Made by a program: the position numbers and the translations under genes. Under the pieces are notes generated by a model that saw only the letters and a program-made list of their open reading frames with translations, was not told the origin of the DNA and did no database searches. 63,941 nt of DNA, taken from NCBI GenBank assembly GCA_041750975.1, contig JBGSYN010000024.1, forward strand, positions 1 to 63,941. Reading direction: 5' to 3'. Positions 62,140 through 63,941 of the stretch are shown one piece after another. The DNA comes from JBGSYN01 sp041750975 (GTDB taxonomy: Bacteria; Pseudomonadota; Alphaproteobacteria; Geminicoccales; Geminicoccaceae). Each line of letters starts with the position of its first letter. The stretch's first letter is position 1.

Positions 62140-63939
62140 CTACGCTTGCGCATAGTCGGCGAGGGCTTTGAGGAATGGCGGTGCGAATTCCTGGCATTTC
62201 TTGTAGCCGACGCCGTGCATGCCCATGAACTCCGCTTCGTTGCGCGGCCGCCGATTGGCCATGTCGATCAGGCTGGCATCGGAAAACACGACATAGGCAG
62301 GCACGCCGCGCTCTTTGGCGAGAGCGAGACGTAGCTCTTTCAATCTCACCAGAAGTTGTTGGTTGGCAGGGTCCGCAACCGCAGCGCTCCTACGCCCTGG
62401 CCTCTTGACCGGTTCCGCGTGCGCTTTCAGATCGAGTGCTACGGTGGCCCCGTCCGCCAGAACGGCGCGGCCTCGGTCCGTCAGCTTGAGCGCGCCGTGG
62501 CCGGCGATATCGACCTCGACATAGTGTGCGGCATAGAACTGACGGACAGCGCTTTGCAGAACGCGGCGGTCGTGGGCCTTGAGCACGCCGAACGTCGCAA
62601 GGCGATCATGGCTGCGTTGGGTGACCTTGGCGGTTTTCTCGCCCCGGACGATGTCGAGAATATGCGCCTGCCCGAAGCCCATGCCGGTCTGCTGCATCGT
62701 CTCGAAGATGGCGCGGGCCAGATCGCTCACGTCCTTCAGCACGGGCGGGTCGAGACAGCGGTCGCAGCTGCCGCAGGGCATGCTGGTTTCGCCGAAATAG
62801 CCGAGCAGGGCCTGCCGGCGGCAGCTGGTGGCTTCGGTGAACGCCAGGAGCGCGTCCAGCCGGCGGCGATCGACCCGCTTGCGGTCCTCGCTCGCTTCCG
62901 AGCCGTCGATCATCATGCGTCGCAAGCGAATATCGTCGAAGCCATAGAGCAGCATGGCTTCCGCCGGCAAGCCGTCGCGGCCCGCCCGGCCGATTTCCTG
63001 ATAATAGGCTTCGAGATTGCTCGGCAAGTCGAGGTGATAGACGAAGCGCACGTCGGGCTTGTCGATCCCCATGCCGAAGGCGATGGTGGCGACGACGATG
63101 ACGTCCGGTTCGCTGAGGAATCGGTCGAGCACCTTTTCCCTGACGGATGAGTCCAGCCCGGCGTGATAGGACAAGGCCTTGAAGCCGGCATGCTGAAGGA
63201 CCTCGGCGGTCGCCTCCGTCTTCTTGCGGGATAGTCGATAGACGATGCCCTGCGGGCCGGGCTCGTTCTTCAGGAGCCGCAGGAGTTGCTGTTCCGGCCG
63301 GCTCTTTTCGGCCACGGCGATCTTGATGTTCGGCCGATCGAAACCCTGCACGAACAAGCGATTGGGCGCTTCGCCAAAAAGGCGGCTGCGGATGTCTTCT
63401 CGGGTCGTTTGATCGGCGGTTGCGGTAAATGCGCCGATCACGGCCTTGGGGAACCGGCGGCGGAGGTCGCCCAACCCGCTATATTCCGGCCGAAAATCGT
63501 GACCCCATTGGCTGATGCAGTGCGCCTCATCGACGATGATCTGCTCGATCGGCAGCCTTTCGAAAGCACGCAGCACGCGCTCGCCGGCGAGCAACTCGGG
63601 CGACAGATAGAGCAGCCGGATCGACCCATCCTGCATCCGCCGCCAGATCTCGGCCTTGTCCATGCGCGACCGGCCGCTATTGACCGTCTCGGCCGCGATA
63701 CCGAGCGCCCGCATTTGGGCAACCTGGTTTTGCATGAGCGCGATCAGCGGCGAGACGACGATGGTGATGCCATGTTTGAGGATTGCCGGAAGCTGATAGC
63801 AAAGGCTCTTGCCGCCACCCGTGGGCATGACGGCCAGAACATGGTCGCCGGCCATCAGCGCCCCCACGACCTCCTCCTGGCCGGGCCGAAACGATTTGAA
63901 GCCGAACACGTCTTCGAGAGTTTGGGAAACCGATGTCAC
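62140..63939 (-). CDS. recQ: ATP-dependent DNA helicase RecQ
   Basis: A 599-residue helicase. Motif I is PTGGGKSLCYQL (Lys44), motif II is IIVDEAHCISQWGHDFRPEY, the RQC zinc-binding part has CRRQALLGYFGETSMPCGSCDRC-type cysteines, and the C-terminal HRDC domain covers about the last 80 residues. RecQ unwinds DNA 3' to 5' in recombination repair. The start is a GTG at 63939, which gives a normal RecQ N-terminus; the window ends two bases later, so an earlier start cannot be excluded. Confidence 0.95.
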   Translation of the reverse strand: MTSVSQTLEDVFGFKSFRPGQEEVVGALMAGDHVLAVMPTGGGKSLCYQLPAILKHGITIVVSPLIALMQNQVAQMRALGIAAETVNSGRSRMDKAEIWRRMQDGSIRLLYLSPELLAGERVLRAFERLPIEQIIVDEAHCISQWGHDFRPEYSGLGDLRRRFPKAVIGAFTATADQTTREDIRSRLFGEAPNRLFVQGFDRPNIKIAVAEKSRPEQQLLRLLKNEPGPQGIVYRLSRKKTEATAEVLQHAGFKALSYHAGLDSSVREKVLDRFLSEPDVIVVATIAFGMGIDKPDVRFVYHLDLPSNLEAYYQEIGRAGRDGLPAEAMLLYGFDDIRLRRMMIDGSEASEDRKRVDRRRLDALLAFTEATSCRRQALLGYFGETSMPCGSCDRCLDPPVLKDVSDLARAIFETMQQTGMGFGQAHILDIVRGEKTAKVTQRSHDRLATFGVLKAHDRRVLQSAVRQFYAAHYVEVDIAGHGALKLTDRGRAVLADGATVALDLKAHAEPVKRPGRRSAAVADPANQQLLVRLKELRLALAKERGVPAYVVFSDASLIDMANRRPRNEAEFMGMHGVGYKKCQEFAPPFLKALADYAQA

Positions 63940-63941
63940 GA

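Noticed and set aside
62140..62170. Perfect 7-bp inverted repeat at the recQ stop codon
   Set aside because: It lies within the last codons of recQ and has no T-tract on the minus strand, so it does not look like a terminator.

Overview
The window looks like chromosome from a GC-rich alphaproteobacterium, probably Rhodospirillales-like. The clues are the two linked blocks aroA-cmk-rpsA / ihfB-lapA and pyrF-trpF-trpB-trpA-accD-folC, the glnB-glnA pair with a sigma-54 style promoter, a FYDLN-type acidic protein, a ChrR-type anti-sigma factor, an EcfG-like promoter, and heavy use of ABC solute uptake and class III nucleotide cyclases. Genes are dense and no gene-free stretch exceeds about 300 bases. 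No IS element, prophage or CRISPR array was seen.

Layout. 1-6 kb: end of an unknown gene, a Tat-exported serine hydrolase, and a sugar ABC importer (binding protein, two permeases, no ATPase) followed by a GMC oxidoreductase. 6-10.8 kb: an AT-richer methyltransferase, an orphan ChrR-like anti-sigma factor, a chalcone-isomerase-fold periplasmic protein, glnA and glnB, tRNA-His. 10.8-15.7 kb: a complete ABC importer with a glycerophosphodiesterase. 15.8-17.5 kb: an entericidin-like lipoprotein and a proline-rich membrane protein. 17.6-25.2 kb: a second ATPase-less sugar-type importer with two different enolase-superfamily enzymes, a carboxymuconolactone-decarboxylase-like protein and methylmalonate-semialdehyde dehydrogenase, which together suggest acid-sugar uptake and breakdown. 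25.3-26.6 kb: a small AT-richer accessory insert with two genes that share an upstream element, one gene being frameshifted. 26.7-31.4 kb: a DUF4130-UdgX fusion with its radical SAM partner, a CBS protein and a membrane cyclase. 31.5-35.7 kb: two glycosyltransferases and an ABC exporter, likely for a surface glycan.

35.9-50 kb is one long minus-strand run, aroA-cmk-rpsA-(terminator)-ihfB-lapA-ornithine cyclodeaminase homologue-cyclase-pyrF-trpF-trpB-trpA-accD-folC-histidine kinase, with many 1-20 base overlaps. 50-64 kb: the FYDLN protein, tRNA-Ala running directly into a glycosyltransferase that lacks a normal start codon, tandem cytochromes c556, an SH3 protein, a DMT exporter, an amidase, a Cache-HAMP-cyclase gene split by an in-frame TAA, a GNAT acetyltransferase, a GST, a voltage-gated-type ion channel with a zinc ribbon, an SbmA-like transporter and recQ.

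The most notable patterns are: a perfect 8-9 bp stem-loop directly after each of the three ABC binding-protein genes; the shared upstream element of the two island genes; the interrupted cyclase; the tRNA-Ala/glycosyltransferase junction; and the UdgX-radical SAM repair pair. All functional statements come from reading motifs; no database search was run.
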